The translations under genes were made by a program, and so were the position numbers. From Gari tellinella (taxonomy: Eukaryota > Mollusca > Bivalvia > Cardiida > Psammobiidae): DNA of 64,000 nucleotides. The DNA is taken from NCBI GenBank assembly GCA_922989275.2, contig OV277866.1:49405246-49469245 (forward strand), read 5' to 3'. The notes beneath the pieces were generated by a model that was not told the DNA's origin, made no database searches, and worked only from the letters and a program-made list of their open reading frames with translations. Shown piece after piece: positions 10,000-19,861 of this stretch. Numbering within the stretch: position 1 is the stretch's first letter; each line of letters begins with the position of its first letter.

Positions 10000-10245
10000 C
10001 AGTGGAGAATATGTTATTCTTTCCCAATAAACGCGTTTACGCTAAAACTATTATTTGCAGTGCAAACAGTTTGGAGCCAGATCAGACGCCGGGTAATCCG
10101 GCGTCTGATCAGGCTCCAAACTGTTTGCCACCAAGATAAACAAGAATTATCAGAATTTTCCAAAAGTTGTTCTTTTCTATGTTTTAGTGCTTTGCGTTTG
10201 CGTACGTTTGCGTTTAAACGGGAAAGAATAACATATTCTCCACTG
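10000..10245 (+). mobile_element. Family A MITE, young type
   Basis: TA at 9998-9999 and 10,246-10,247, 246 bp. TIR variant GAATATGTTATTC matched by GAATAACATATTC, so both TIRs carry the same change. Hairpin tip GGGTAATCC. Confidence 0.95.
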
Positions 10246-10336
10246 TACATTGGAAACGGAAAAGATAAGGTTCAAAGCATTGCTATGGAATAGTAATATA
10301 TTGCATTACATCACGGTGCATTATAAATGCATTATA

Positions 10337-10770
10337 CAGTGGAAACGATATGATTATTCTCCGTTCAAAAACAGAATAAAAACGCAAACGGACAACAATT
10401 TACATTAAGAAAATGACAATTGTTTGAAATTTCTATTTATTATAATATGAGTAGTAAACAATTTGGAGTCCGATCAGGGTCTTTTTTGGATCCAAACTGT
10501 TTGCCATGGGAATAATCAGTTTAGCCTAGGCTCAAATCTGACCAATCAAACGATTGAGAACATTTTCAGCACAACACAAAAAAAGCTTGAGAACCCTGAG
10601 ACCAGGTTGTCAGACGTTTCATCCAGCTTGAAAACATTTGAAACTCAAAGAAAAAACAATCAACATAAATAATATTATAATTTCAAACAGTATATCAGTT
10701 TCTACATTTTGTTGTCTTGAAATTGCCTTTAGTTTCGTATGAATTTGAACAAATAACGTATTCTCTACAG
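10337..10770. mobile_element. Composite of two A halves with a G half
   Basis: The left half is a minus-type long arm (10,337-10,530) with a damaged hairpin (TTGGAGTCCGATCAGGG ... GGATCCAAACTGTTTG). It passes into half of a G palindrome (CCTAGGCTCAAATCTGACC, about 10,526-10,560). The right end (GTTTCGTATGAATTTGAAC to CTCTACAG, 10,730-10,770, then TA) reads as a plus-type long arm. Probably two A copies or a rearranged pair. Confidence 0.55.
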
Positions 10771-10832
10771 TATACAAACCACATATGGGCATCAATTGTA
10801 ATAAGCCATATGGACTGTGAAGAAAGCGTTAA

Positions 10833-11072
10833 CCATTTCATGATTAAATTATTCGGGAGATTTTTACCCCTTCACCGTTTTATTGTCGTCTGCTTCATTA
10901 TTGTTGTCTGCAATACACGTTTCAAAGTTAGATTTAAGGTTGTATGACTTAATAAATATCGATATGAGTGTCAAACAGTTTGGGTCCTTATCGGACGCCG
11001 CGTTACGCGGCGTCGGATCAGGATCCAAACTGTTTGCAAACGCGGTTTAAAGCATCATTGAGAATGAAAGGG
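10833..11072. mobile_element. Family B MITE
   Basis: TTAA at 10,829-10,832, right flank TTGA (11,073-11,076). Ends CCATTTCATGATTAAATT and GAGAATGAAAGGG. Contains TTTTTACCCCTTCACCG and GTCGTCTGCTTC. Hairpin 10,978-11,036 has unpaired changes on both arms (TATCGGACG versus CGTCGGATC). Confidence 0.88.
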
Positions 11073-11076
11073 TTGA

Positions 11077-11286
11077 CACGCTTGAACTAATATTTCCATT
11101 GTAAACAGTTTGAAGCTAGATCAGATGCCGGATAACCCGGCGTCTGACCAAGTCCCAAACTGTTTGCCACTTAAATAAAAATATATCGTCAGAAATGTCA
11201 GAAAGATGTCATTTTCGCAAGTTTAATTCTGCGCGTTCGCGTTTCGATTGCCTTTTTAACGGGAATGAATGACGTCGTCTCCACAG
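11077..11286 (+). mobile_element. Family A copy lacking its left TIR
   Basis: Begins inside the short arm (GCTTGAACTAATATTTCC) directly after the B element and runs to CGTCTCCACAG. GACTGTGAAGAAAGCG just left of that B element could be the missing TIR, which would make B an insertion into A; this is only plausible. Confidence 0.7.
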
Positions 11287-11463
11287 TTTATGCATTTGGT
11301 CATAAATTTGTCTAGACATTCAAACCCCGTTATTGGAGTAATATCAACATAATCCTTTCTTGTAGGGCTACCAATAAAACAGAGAAAGCAATTAATAACT
11401 TGGCTTCAATAATTTACACTGCTACCGTACAAATGTTCCTGTTTATACAATGTACGGTACCAA

Positions 11464-11540
11464 CCAATTCTGACAATTCAGTATTATCTTAGTGGCAAAC
11501 AGTTTTAAGCCTGATCTGGCACCGGGTTACTTTGCGCCTA
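11464..11540 (-). mobile_element. Family A fragment (half hairpin)
   Basis: CAATTCTGACAATTC, then GTGGCAAACAGTTTTAAGCC and TGATCTGGCACCGGGTTAC, stopping at the hairpin tip. Followed 30 bp later by a complete A copy. Confidence 0.6.
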
Positions 11541-11570
11541 AATTTACTCCGATAAAAGTAATGTTAGTTA

Positions 11571-11816
11571 CAGTGGAGAATCTGTTATTCTTTCCCAATA
11601 AACGCGTTTACGTTAAAACTATTATTTGCAGTGCAAACAGTTTGGAGCCAGATCAGACGCCGGGTAACCCGGCGTCTGATCAGGCTCCAAACTGTTTGCC
11701 ACCAAGATAAACAAGAATTATCAGAATTGTCCAAAAGTTGTTCTTTTCTACGTTTTAGTGCTTTGCGTTTGCGTACGTTTGCGTTTAAACGGGAAAGAAT
11801 AACAGATTCTCCACTG
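11571..11816 (+). mobile_element. Family A MITE, young reference copy
   Basis: TA at 11,569-11,570 and 11,817-11,818. Exactly 246 bp with 28-bp TIRs. A good reference for the family: short arm to about 11,630, hairpin 11,635-11,700 with one internal A-A mismatch, long arm with GCGTTTGCGTACGTTTGCG ending GGGAAAGAATAACAGATTC. Confidence 0.97.
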
Positions 11817-11978
11817 TAGTAATTGTTTCAGCACAAAAGTGTTATTGATCTAAACTGTAACGTAAGACTTTTATTCAATACACTATGAAACCTAGCATAA
11901 TGTCAGAGAGTACATTACATAACAGGGGACTAAAACAAACTATATCCTCTATATATAGTAAATGACTTATTACAGTTA

Positions 11979-12080
11979 CAGCGGTCCCTCTCTACAATAA
12001 TCATGACAACATGACAAAATGACCATGTCTGATCGAAGTCATTATCGGAAGAAAAATAGAAAGCAACTTGTTTAGCGGAC
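11979..12080 (-). mobile_element. Family C left-end fragment
   Basis: CAGCGGTCCCTCTCTACAAT after TA (11,977-11,978), then CGAAGTCATTATCGGAAG. Truncated before the hairpin. Confidence 0.65.
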
Positions 12081-12344
12081 TGATCTGATTTACTCTGAGT
12101 CTGCGATATAAAACACAAGGATTTATAATGTGCCTCCATTCGTTGTATAAATGCAACAAGCACATTGACACTGTTTGAGAATATACCAGGATAAATCAAC
12201 GTTACCATGAAGTTTGATATTGAAAGAAATAGTGTAACACTCACCTATTATGTAGATTGTAGGAAACAGCAGGATATGAAATAGAAAGGAAAGAGCATCA
12301 TTAGTGATATGACAAAGCGACAAATATACAATTGAAATGTTATA

Positions 12345-12590
12345 CAGTGGAGAATCTGTTATTCTTTCCCAATAAACGCGTTTACGCTAAAACTATTATT
12401 TGCAGTGCAAACAGTTTGGAGCCAGATCAGACGCCGGGTAACCCGGCGTCTGATCAGGCTCCAAACTGTTTGCCACCAAGATAAACAAGAATTATCAGAA
12501 TTGTCCAACAGTTGTTTTTTTCTACGTTTTAGTGCTTTGCGTTTGCGTACGTTTGCGTTTAAACGGGAAAGAACAACAGATTATCCACTG
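12345..12590 (+). mobile_element. Family A MITE, young type
   Basis: TA at 12,343-12,344 and 12,591-12,592. Full length; hairpin tip GGGTAACCC intact; right TIR has ATTATCCACTG and GAACAACAG changes. Confidence 0.95.
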
Positions 12591-12605
12591 TATGTTCCCG
12601 TTTAA

Positions 12606-13086
12606 CTCTTTCACTGCCAAATTTAAAGGTGACTTTGCAAACAGTTTTGATCCTGATCAGACGCTGCGTAACGCGGCGTCTGATAAGGATCCAAACTGTT
12701 TGACGCTCGTGTCGACATTTACAGTGGAGAATCTGTTATTCTTTCCCTTTTAAACGCAAACGTACGCAAACGCAAAACGCTAAAACGTAGAAAAGAACAA
12801 CTTTTGGACAATTCTGATATTTCATGTTTATCTTGGTGGCAAACAGTTTGGAGTCTGATCAGACGCCGGGTTACCCGGCGTCTGATCTGGCTCCAAACTG
12901 TTTGCACTGCAAATAATAGTTTTTGCGTAAACGCGTTTATTGGGAAAGAATAACAGGTTCTCCACTGTATACAGTCAAAATGGCCCGTATTCTGACTTTA
13001 AAAATATTGCAGACGACACAACAATGCAGACGATATTTTGGCAGTAAGAGGGTTAAAGCAGACGATAGAACGTAGCAGTGAAAGAG
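12606..13086. mobile_element. Family B' MITE carrying a nested A
   Basis: TTAA at 12,602-12,605 and 13,087-13,090. Ends CTCTTTCACTGCCAA and TAGCAGTGAAAGAG. The A element at 12,722 splits the right arm after CTCGTGTCGACATTT; the arm resumes with CAGTCAAAATGGCCCG, GACGACACAACAATGC and GGCAGTAAGAGGGTTAA. Best-defined B' in the window. Confidence 0.92.
12722..12967 (-). mobile_element. Family A MITE nested in B'
   Basis: TA at 12,720-12,721 and 12,968-12,969. Full length. One short-arm change (TTTTTGCGTAAACG), right TIR GAATAACAGGTTC. Confidence 0.95.
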
Positions 13087-13207
13087 TTAAGCAAAACATT
13101 TGTCTAAAAGACATTTTACAAATTTAGAAAGACATCTATGAATACAATGATAACATTAAGAGTAAAGTGTTAGTCTGTCCAAACAATTGCATGTGTTCTA
13201 AGAACAA

Positions 13208-13456
13208 GGGGTCGTTTCATACAACTTCGTACGACAAAAACGGTCGTAAGTCAAAACTTGAAAATAAATTTAATTGCTGAATACTGTATCTAATCCTGTA
13301 TTTTGCCATCTCTTTGGAATCGCTTTTACAATACGATTCCACATACATATCACACTACAGGAATAGATGGAGAAATAATAATAATAATTGAGATTTTTAT
13401 AATCTGACTTACGACAATATTAATGTTGCCGTATGAACTTTTATGAAACGGGCACC
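13208..13456. mobile_element. Family J long-TIR MITE
   Basis: TIRs begin GGGGTCGTTTCATACAAC and end TTTTATGAAACGGGC; inner TIR CGTCGTAAGTC-like on both sides (GGTCGTAAGTCAAAAC, TGACTTACGACAATA). A second inner palindrome pairs ATCTAATCCTGTATTTTGCC with CTACAGGAATAGATGGAGAA. Relatives at about 24.53-24.75 and 37.34-37.51 kb. Confidence 0.7.
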
Positions 13457-13469
13457 AGCTGCCCATTTC

Positions 13470-13770
13470 ACACCGTTTGAAGTCAAATCGTGCCACGTGA
13501 TGCTCGGCAATAGATCAGGACCCATGTTATAAAGCTTTTGAGTTGAGTCTGAAATTGTTCTCAAGCATTTGATTTGTCAGATTTTAAAATTTGCTTAGCT
13601 GACCAATCAAATGCTTGAGGACGTTTTGAGCCGCACACTGTTTGGTACTCAGATTGAAATAAATAATCAACACGTATTATAAACTTTATTCGTAATTTGT
13701 TATTGGTCCTTTGGTTTTGCGTCTTGATTCGTTTTACTGGGACAGAAAACTACTTCCATGTTAAAAGGGA
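13470..13770 (+). mobile_element. Decayed A-like element with a G insert
   Basis: CACACTGTTTGGTACTCAG and GCGTCTTGATTCGTTTTAC then GGGACAGAAAAC form an A right half. The left half (CACCGTTTGAAGTC, GATCAGGACCC) is badly decayed. G palindrome at 13,545-13,632 separates them. Confidence 0.45.
13545..13632. repeat. Family G palindrome
   Basis: GTTCTCAAGCATTTGATTTG ... GACCAATCAAATGCTTGAGG. Relatives at 10,526-10,575 (half) and 59,930-60,045 (complete). Confidence 0.75.
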
Positions 13771-13874
13771 AAGTAATTTTACACTAGGATTAATGTTTTG
13801 TCAAAGAAATGTTTCTTACAATACGTGTTACGTTTAAACAGTTTATCCCTTTTATTTCCATATTCGACTCAAGT

Positions 13875-13958
13875 CGACTTAGCACACACTTTGCATTCAG
13901 ATGAGGCACCGCCTAATACAGAATCTCGTCAGGTTCCAAACCTTTTGGGCATTTATTA
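13875..13958. repeat. Alpha-hairpin relic
   Basis: CACACACTTTGCATTCAGATG to CGTCAGGTTCCAAACC retains the alpha layout with a GGCACCGCC left stem. No ends remain. Confidence 0.4.
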
Positions 13959-14360
13959 TCTAGTAATTACTTCAAACATTTATATATGGCTTTTAATTCT
14001 AGCAAAGTTGTGAGACATATTAGTCAGCATATCACCAACACTTAAGATGGTATGTCTGTATCGGAAGATACATTGCATCAGTTTGCCAAATTACAACAGT
14101 ACTGAAAAACCTTCATTTTCAATTATTTCAAAGTTGTTGATTGAATAAGCAGTGTTGTTAACATATTTTGGACGCTTCTCAAGAACGAAAGTTTACACTC
14201 GTTTTATAATTTAAACGTGTTTTAAGAGTTGGCATGTTCTGCTAAATATATTGTATACAATGCATGCAAATGTACTATAAAATAAATAATACAGAAATTA
14301 ACGAGTTTAATGGTGCAAGAGCATGGATATAGAGCCGTTCAATTCCGGACGTTTCTCAGT
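13959..14360. other. No recognisable feature
   Basis: 400 bp without family ends, hairpins or convincing coding frames. Confidence 0.4.
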
Positions 14361-14363
14361 ATA

Positions 14364-14570
14364 CATTAGAACCTCTCTATTACGACCACTAAATTGTGTC
14401 AAATATTAGTCGTTTCAGACAGGCGACTGCTTAAAGCAATGTGAAAGTGAAACAGAAAGCTCCTAAGGGAGTTTTTTCTGTTTCACTTTCACATTGCCTT
14501 AAGCTGTCACCTATCTTTTATACAGACAATTAGCCTTATTTCTAGTGGTCGTAATAGAGAGGTTTTACTG
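14364..14570. mobile_element. Family H MITE (TA, beta-type hairpin)
   Basis: TA at 14,362-14,363 and 14,571-14,572. TIRs CATTAGAACCTCTCTATTAC and GTAATAGAGAGGTTTTACTG; CGACCACTA follows. Hairpin GCTTAAAGCAATGTGAAAGT / ACTTTCACATTGCCTTAAGC has paired changes relative to the H copy at 30,922. TIR style CAGTRAAACCTCTC resembles pogo/Tigger relatives (inference). Confidence 0.9.
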
Positions 14571-14879
14571 TATATGAAATGACATCGATACTGCCTTCTG
14601 ATAATCAAGGAGGTTCAGGTGTTACATTGTATGTTAAACGTTCCACAAAGGTATTAAAGTATTTCATGTGTGCATTTCCTTGTTTGAAATAAAATAGGTG
14701 CTCTTTTTGAAATAACCTTTTGAACATTACATTTGATTGTAGCAGTTATTTTTCAAATGCAGTGGCCATTTAATACAGAACCAAAGCAGAACACAGAAAA
14801 GGTGTCCTTGATCTGCAGAAGTTGTAAACGGCAGATCTAAGTTTAGCTTTATTCTTTTTTTCTGTTTCACAGACACACT
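14571..14879. other. No recognisable feature
   Basis: About 310 bp. A small GATCTGC/GCAGATC repeat near 14,808-14,838 is the only structure noticed. Confidence 0.4.
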
Positions 14880-14965
14880 ACACACAGTGAAAAAACTACT
14901 ATTCTTGTCCGTTTGAACGAAACAAAACGCAAATGTAATGCAATAAAATAAACAGACGATTGCTT
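14880..14965 (-). mobile_element. Family A end fragment, decayed
   Basis: ACACAGTGAAAAAACTACTATTC-like TIR, then GTCCGTTTGAACGAAAC and AACGCAAATGTAATGCAAT. Truncated before the hairpin. Confidence 0.45.
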
Positions 14966-15106
14966 TTTAAATTTCTAGTCACTTTTTATCTGATAGCATA
15001 AGCGTTCACTGGGAAATATCTAAAATAAGATCTAAAAAGATTCTAAATTTGAAAAATATATGAACACTCTAAATGTGTCACCGACAAAAAATAAGTCAGT
15101 AAAAAC

Positions 15107-15354
15107 GTTAAACCTCTGTGTATAAACCACCAAAACCAACATTGCTTTAAAATCATAAATACAGTTAACGCCGTTCATTCTAAGTTTAGATACGCATTTC
15201 CTGTTTAAAGTATATGGTTGCTTAAAGCATAGTCACAACAGAAAACTCCTAAATGAGTTGTCTATCTTACTTTCATCTTGCATTAAGCTGCTTCCTATCT
15301 AGCATACAACAAACTATTTCCTATTTTAGTGTTTCTAATAGAGAGGCTATACTG
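15107..15354. mobile_element. Family H copy, decayed
   Basis: TTAAACCTCTGTGTATAAACC at the left, AATAGAGAGGCTATACTG then TA (15,355-15,356) at the right. Beta hairpin GCTTAAAGCATAGTCACAAC ... TCATCTTGCATTAAGCTG. Confidence 0.7.
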
Positions 15355-15567
15355 TAACAGTATCGACGTTTGTAGTAATTGTGTGTTGGCGTTCTGTCTG
15401 TAAAAAGGTGTCCATAAACAACGTTTAAATTGTGTGTTTCCAAGGTTATAGCTATCTTTGCCACAACCGCTAAATCACCTCAGACATAAATAATTAGTTT
15501 AGATTCTGAGCTGCAATTTTACGCCTTCTTCATTAGACGTCAAACCCATATTTAAAGCCTCTTAATA

Positions 15568-15815
15568 CAGTGGAGAAGACGTTATTCTTTCTCAATAAAC
15601 GCGTTTATGTTAGAAGTAGTATTTCAATTGCAAACAGTTAAGAGCCAGATCAGACGCCGGGTAACCCGGCGTCTGATCAGGCTCTAAACTGTTTGCTTCT
15701 CAGATCAAAATGATTCGTGAGAATTTTCAAAATATTGGATTTTTCTGCGTTTTAGTGCATTGCATTTGCGTCCTATTTGCTTTTAAAAGGGGAAAGAAGA
15801 ACTTCGTATCCTATG
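15568..15815 (+). mobile_element. Family A MITE, older copy
   Basis: TA at 15,566-15,567 and 15,816-15,817. TIR GTGGAGAAGACG, right TIR decayed (GAACTTCGTATCCTATG). Hairpin base is paired-changed: AAGAGCC on the left and GGCTCTAA-like on the right. Confidence 0.85.
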
Positions 15816-15817
15816 TA

Positions 15818-16143
15818 CTACTTTTTCAGACATGATTTCATTTGCTTTAGGTGGTCTTCCTCAAAATAAACCAGCTTCAGTTTTTTTAAAGCTAAAAGCA
15901 AATATGGTACATGCGTGTAAAGGTTAAGATGTTAACATTTCATCGGATCCATAAGTCAATTGTTTGCCGATATTACATGTATTAAAAGTCGCAATCCACA
16001 GAATAATGGTTAATCGCACCAGCGAAAATGCTTAGATTGCAGAATGGTATAGTTAAAATTGACATGCAACATTTCTGTAAAACGTCTGAAGCATAAACTG
16101 TAAATTTAATTAACAATTACAATATATTTGTTTTTACAAAGTT
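15818..16143. other. No recognisable feature
   Basis: About 325 bp without recognisable ends or hairpins. Confidence 0.4.
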
Positions 16144-16145
16144 AT

Positions 16146-16375
16146 ACAGTGGCCAAAACGTTATTCTCTCCAGTTTAGAGGAAACTACACACAGATGCAA
16201 TGCAGTAAAAAAGAGACAATTGCTACGTTTTGAAATCATTTACATCACTTTTAATATGAGTAGCAAATAGTTTGGAACCTAATCAAACGCAGTGATAACT
16301 CGGCGTCTGATCTGACTCACAACTGTTTACAATGGCAAAAACTTGTTTAACATAAACGCGTTTATTGAGAAAAGT
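16146..16375 (-). mobile_element. Family A copy, decayed and right-truncated
   Basis: CAGTGGCCAAAACGTTATTC after TA (16,144-16,145). Hairpin GTTTGGAACCTAATCAAACG ... GGCGTCTGATCTGACTC. Short arm AACATAAACGCGTTTATTGA ends without the final TIR. Confidence 0.75.
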
Positions 16376-16377
16376 TA

Positions 16378-16445
16378 AGGTTCCAAACTGTTTGCCACCA
16401 ACATTAAAATAAATCGTCAACATAAAACTTATTCAAAAGCCGCTA
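16378..16445 (+). mobile_element. Family A fragment (right half of hairpin)
   Basis: GGTTCCAAACTGTTTGCCACC then AACATTAAAATAAATCGTC and TTATTCAAAAG, ended by the next A element. Confidence 0.5.
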
Positions 16446-16448
16446 CTA

Positions 16449-16694
16449 CAGTGGATACTCTGTTATTCTTTCCCGTTTAAACGCAAACGTACGCAAACGC
16501 AAAACACTAAAACGTAGAAAAGAACAAGTTTTGATCAATTCTGATAATTCTTGTTTATCTTGGTGGCAAACAGTTTGGAGCCTGATCAGACGCCGGGTTA
16601 CCCGGCGTCTGATCTGGCTCAAAACTGTTTGCACTACAAATAATAGTTTTAGCGTAAACGCGTTTATTGGGAAAGAATAACAGATTCTCCACTG
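16449..16694 (-). mobile_element. Family A MITE
   Basis: TA at 16,447-16,448 and 16,695-16,696. Left TIR GTGGATACTCTGTTATTC. Complete hairpin with GGGTTACCC tip. Confidence 0.94.
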
Positions 16695-16728
16695 TAATTG
16701 CATTGTGTTTGCGTTCAGTTATTCTTAA

Positions 16729-16962
16729 CCCTTTCACTCCCAAATTGTCAACGAGCTTTTTACCCCTTCACCATCTCATTGTGCTTCAATTTTGTCGTTT
16801 GCAAGATCGTTTCAAAGTAAGATTCAATGTGGTATGACTTAAAACATATCGATACGAGTACCAAACAGTTTGGATCCTGATCAGACGCCGCATCATGCGG
16901 CGTCTGATCAGGATCCAAACTGTTTGCAAACGCGCTTTTAAGCGACATTGAGGGTGAAAGGG
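16729..16962. mobile_element. Family B MITE, well preserved
   Basis: TTAA at 16,725-16,728 and 16,963-16,966; ends CCCTTTCACTCCCAAATTG and GAGGGTGAAAGGG. Hairpin 16,863-16,926 is perfectly paired, with tip GCCGCATCATGCGGC, where both arms differ in a matched way from the usual GCGTTACGC. Confidence 0.93.
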
Positions 16963-16966
16963 TTAA

Positions 16967-17793
16967 ACGGTAAAGCATAACGTCTTACACCTACCAATGT
17001 TGAAGACGTATCTGTCAATAAGCTTTGCAAGCCATATCCTAAACTCCTGATACAGTCTGTTAATATCACTCATACTGGTGGACGTTTTCACATTTCAATA
17101 TAATTCTATCCATGCTATTTCTGATTTAATATGCTCCATGGTATACATCCAACACATAACGTAAACTGTCTATATTTATAGATAGAAACCAACATCTGTT
17201 CATATCTACATGTATATCCACAGAGACTTTCACCAGTTCTGAAAAATCCATAATTTCCAAGACTTTTGCTTTCACAATAGTATATTCCTTATAAGGTGTT
17301 AAAAGAACTTCTAATTTTTTAACATTTTCTCTGCTTGAAATATTCAAAACTTCATTTATTCAGAGATTTTAACTCTCAGAGAATGTACTATTTAATGAAA
17401 TTCATAGTTCTGATGAATGTCACTATTCTAAGAAACATAAATAGAATAGCATAGGATTTTTACGAATATAACGACTTTTTCATTTCAGAAATCCTCATTA
17501 TTCAGATAATTGCATTATAAAGAACGCCACATTTTAGCTGAGGAAACAGTTCTCGTATAAGTCTATGTCTAACGCAGAAACTTAAAGAAATACTGAATGC
17601 GTTAATGTGATTCTTACACCATATTGCAAGACGAGTAAATGAAAGTTTACACCTGAACAATAACTGAAATATGAGTATGACAATCTGAGGCACACCAATT
17701 TGTATCTTCGTTAAGTCAATGAGTGTTTAAAAAGAAATAAAAAAAACAAACATTGTAGAACGATTGTAAAAGGGGGAATTTAGTGCATAGGGT
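16967..17793. other. 830 bp without recognisable repeat
   Basis: Two minus-strand open frames (17,126-17,347, 73 aa; 17,502-17,693, 63 aa) are the only candidates and show no motif I know. The first is lysine/valine-rich and soluble in character. Could be a UTR, unique intergenic DNA or small exons; not supported as genes. Confidence 0.35.
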
Positions 17794-17797
17794 TTGA

Positions 17798-18010
17798 ACT
17801 CTTTCACATCTAAATTAAGAGCGTGACTGTTGCCCTTTCATTGTCATTGTATTATTTGTTGCAAAGTTATTTTAAAGCAGTATGAATAGTTGAATATTGA
17901 CCAGATAATCAAACAGTTTGGGTCCTGATCAGACGCCGAGTCATACGCCGTTTGGTTTGGATCAAAACATTTTGTAACGTCGACTTTAATAGCCGTAGGT
18001 GGTGAAAGGG
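17798..18010. mobile_element. Family B MITE, decayed
   Basis: Flanks TTGA (17,794-17,797) and TTCA (18,011-18,014); ends ACTCTTTCACATC and GTGGTGAAAGGG. The right hairpin arm is damaged (ACGCCGTTTGGTTTGGATC). Confidence 0.8.
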
Positions 18011-18073
18011 TTCAATGCTGCTGATGATTAAACGTTTTCAGTTTCTATACAACGGTTATGTTCCCAAATAATA

Positions 18074-18554
18074 GGTGTGGAGAAAACGTTAAAATTCCAA
18101 CTAAATGAGTATAATTATGCTGAATCGATTATATCTACTGCAAACAGTTTGGAGTTAACCCGGCGTCTGATCATGCTCCAAACTGTCTGCAACTAAAATT
18201 AAAACAAATCAATAAACATTCCAAAATAATGTAATGCTCTATATTTCTTTGCATTGCGTACAGTGGAGAATCTGTTATTCTTTCCCGTTTAAACGCAAAC
18301 GTACGCAAACGCAAATCACTAAAACGTAGAAAAGAACAACTTTTGGACAATTCTGATAATTCTTGTTTATCTTGGTGGCAAACAGTTTGGAGCCTGATCA
18401 GACGCCGGGTTACCCGGCGTCTGATCTGGCTCCAAACTGTTTGCACTGCAAATAATAGTTTTAGCGTAAACGCGTTTATTGGGAAAGAATAACACATTCT
18501 CCACTGTAAATATACGTTTCATATGCGTTTAAAAGAAACCCGTATTATCCGGTG
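18074..18554 (+). mobile_element. Old A copy carrying a nested A
   Basis: Left TIR GTGTGGAGAAAACG, hairpin deleted on its left arm (TTTGGAGTTAACCCGGCGTC), long arm TTTCTTTGCATTGCG broken at TA (18,259-18,260), resuming after 18,508 as ATACGTTTCATATGCGTTTA and ending near ATCCGGTG (18,554). Confidence 0.75.
18261..18506 (-). mobile_element. Family A MITE nested in A
   Basis: TA at 18,259-18,260 and 18,507-18,508. Full length; short-arm TIR carries ACACATTCTCC, a change shared with copies at 23,208, 32,984, 53,659 and 57,152, suggesting a subfamily. Confidence 0.95.
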
Positions 18555-18556
18555 TA

Positions 18557-19084
18557 CATCGTTTATAAAATGACGAGTTTCGTTGCAAAGCAAACGAATA
18601 ACGTAATCCTAACGGTATCACTGGTATAACTAAAATTCCTTCCAATAGCATTAATATTCCGTATTTATATCACTTTCCCACTGACAAGTAAGGCTGGTTT
18701 CCATAGAGTGACATTGCATCTGTTATATTCGCTGCTATTCCGGGTATTTATGCTATAGTTAACTCTACACTTCATCTGAACTTAGGTAGACATAAGATGT
18801 AAATAAAAGTTCAAATTGTTGCCAAGATATATTGTCTGGTTCAAATTTCTAACTAATCTTTCGTGCAGGCAATGCAAGAAAACATAGTATGTTTCAAAAA
18901 GATGGAGCCTTAAAACGCATAGCCCAATTAAACTGTCAAATATTTCGTAACGTATTGGGATTTAATGCACTTACAAATGTTAAACATATAGTAGGCTCTT
19001 TTCTGTCTCCTAATATAGTAGGTTATATTAAATATTATCATCGATAGATACGTTTAATACCACACATACCATTCTCATACCGGA
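18557..19084. other. No recognisable feature
   Basis: About 530 bp; no family ends or plausible coding frame found. Confidence 0.4.
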
Positions 19085-19086
19085 TA

Positions 19087-19298
19087 CAGCAGAAGAAACG
19101 GTATTCTCTCACGTTCAGACAATACGCAATGCAAGAACACAATAGTTTTGTTTTAACAAAACAAATGCATTAAAGATTTCCTTTTCTCTTAGTGCCTAAC
19201 AGTGTGAGTATCGCTACAAGCTCCACCCTGTTTGCAATGAAAATAATTACTTTACTCGAAACGCATTTCTTGGGACAGAAAGCTATCACCACCTTCTG
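19087..19298 (-). mobile_element. Family A copy, heavily decayed
   Basis: CAGCAGAAGAAACGGTATTC after TA (19,085-19,086); right TIR ATCACCACCTTCTG then TA. Hairpin reduced to TGCCTAACAGTGTGAG ... GCTCCACCCTGTTTGC. Confidence 0.65.
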
Positions 19299-19433
19299 TA
19301 CAACGTTTGTGAGATTGCTTAAACTCTTTAAATATGTAAATTGGCTTACCTTCCTATTTTGTCTACAGTATCTATATTAATGTTTGCTTGAAGTTTGATA
19401 AATCATGTTAAGTAACTGTTTAGAGTCAAACAG

Positions 19434-19859
19434 AATCCATTAAAGCTCGCTTACAACGAAATTGGATTTAACGAAATACTGGATATAACAAAACAGACTT
19501 TTCCCCACTCTCTATTTAAGTTATACAGTGGAGAATCTGTTATTCTTTCCCAATAAACGCGTTTACGCTAAAACTATTATTTGCAGTACAAACAGTTTGG
19601 AGCCAGAGCAGACGCCGGGTAACCCGGCGTCTGATCAGGCTCCAAACTGTTTGCCACCAAGATAAACATGAATTATCAGAATTTTCTAATGGTTGCACTT
19701 TTCTACGTTTTAGCGTTTTGCGTTTGCGTTTCGTTTCGTTTAAACGGGAAAGAATAACAGAGTATCCACTGTAGTAAAACGGACATGATATAACGAACTT
19801 TGGATAGAACGAAATATTTTGGACGGTCCTGACGACTTCTTTATAAGTAAACTTTACTG
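19434..19859. mobile_element. Family R palindromic element with nested A
   Basis: Inner arms AACGAAATTGGATTTAACGA and TGGATAGAACGAAATATTTT flank the A copy; right end TAAACTTTACTG then TA (19,860-19,861). Left end approximate (CATTAAAGCTCGCTTACAAC). Pogo/Tigger-style ends (inference). Confidence 0.45.
19526..19771 (+). mobile_element. Family A MITE nested in R
   Basis: TA at 19,524-19,525 and 19,772-19,773. Long arm has the GCGTTTCGTTTCG variant rather than GCGTACGTTTGCG, shared with 23,973 and 26,272. Left hairpin GAGCAGACG change. Confidence 0.94.
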
Positions 19860-19861
19860 TA

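Noticed and set aside
9973..10293. 106-aa open frame and its many relatives (for example 11,631-11,819, 27,110-27,373, 57,562-58,020, 61,802-62,095)
   Set aside because: All are frames through family A copies; decayed copies break them freely, both strands are equally open, and they run through the TIRs and hairpin.
17126..17347. 73-aa minus-strand frame as a gene
   Set aside because: No recognisable domain or conserved partner in the window.
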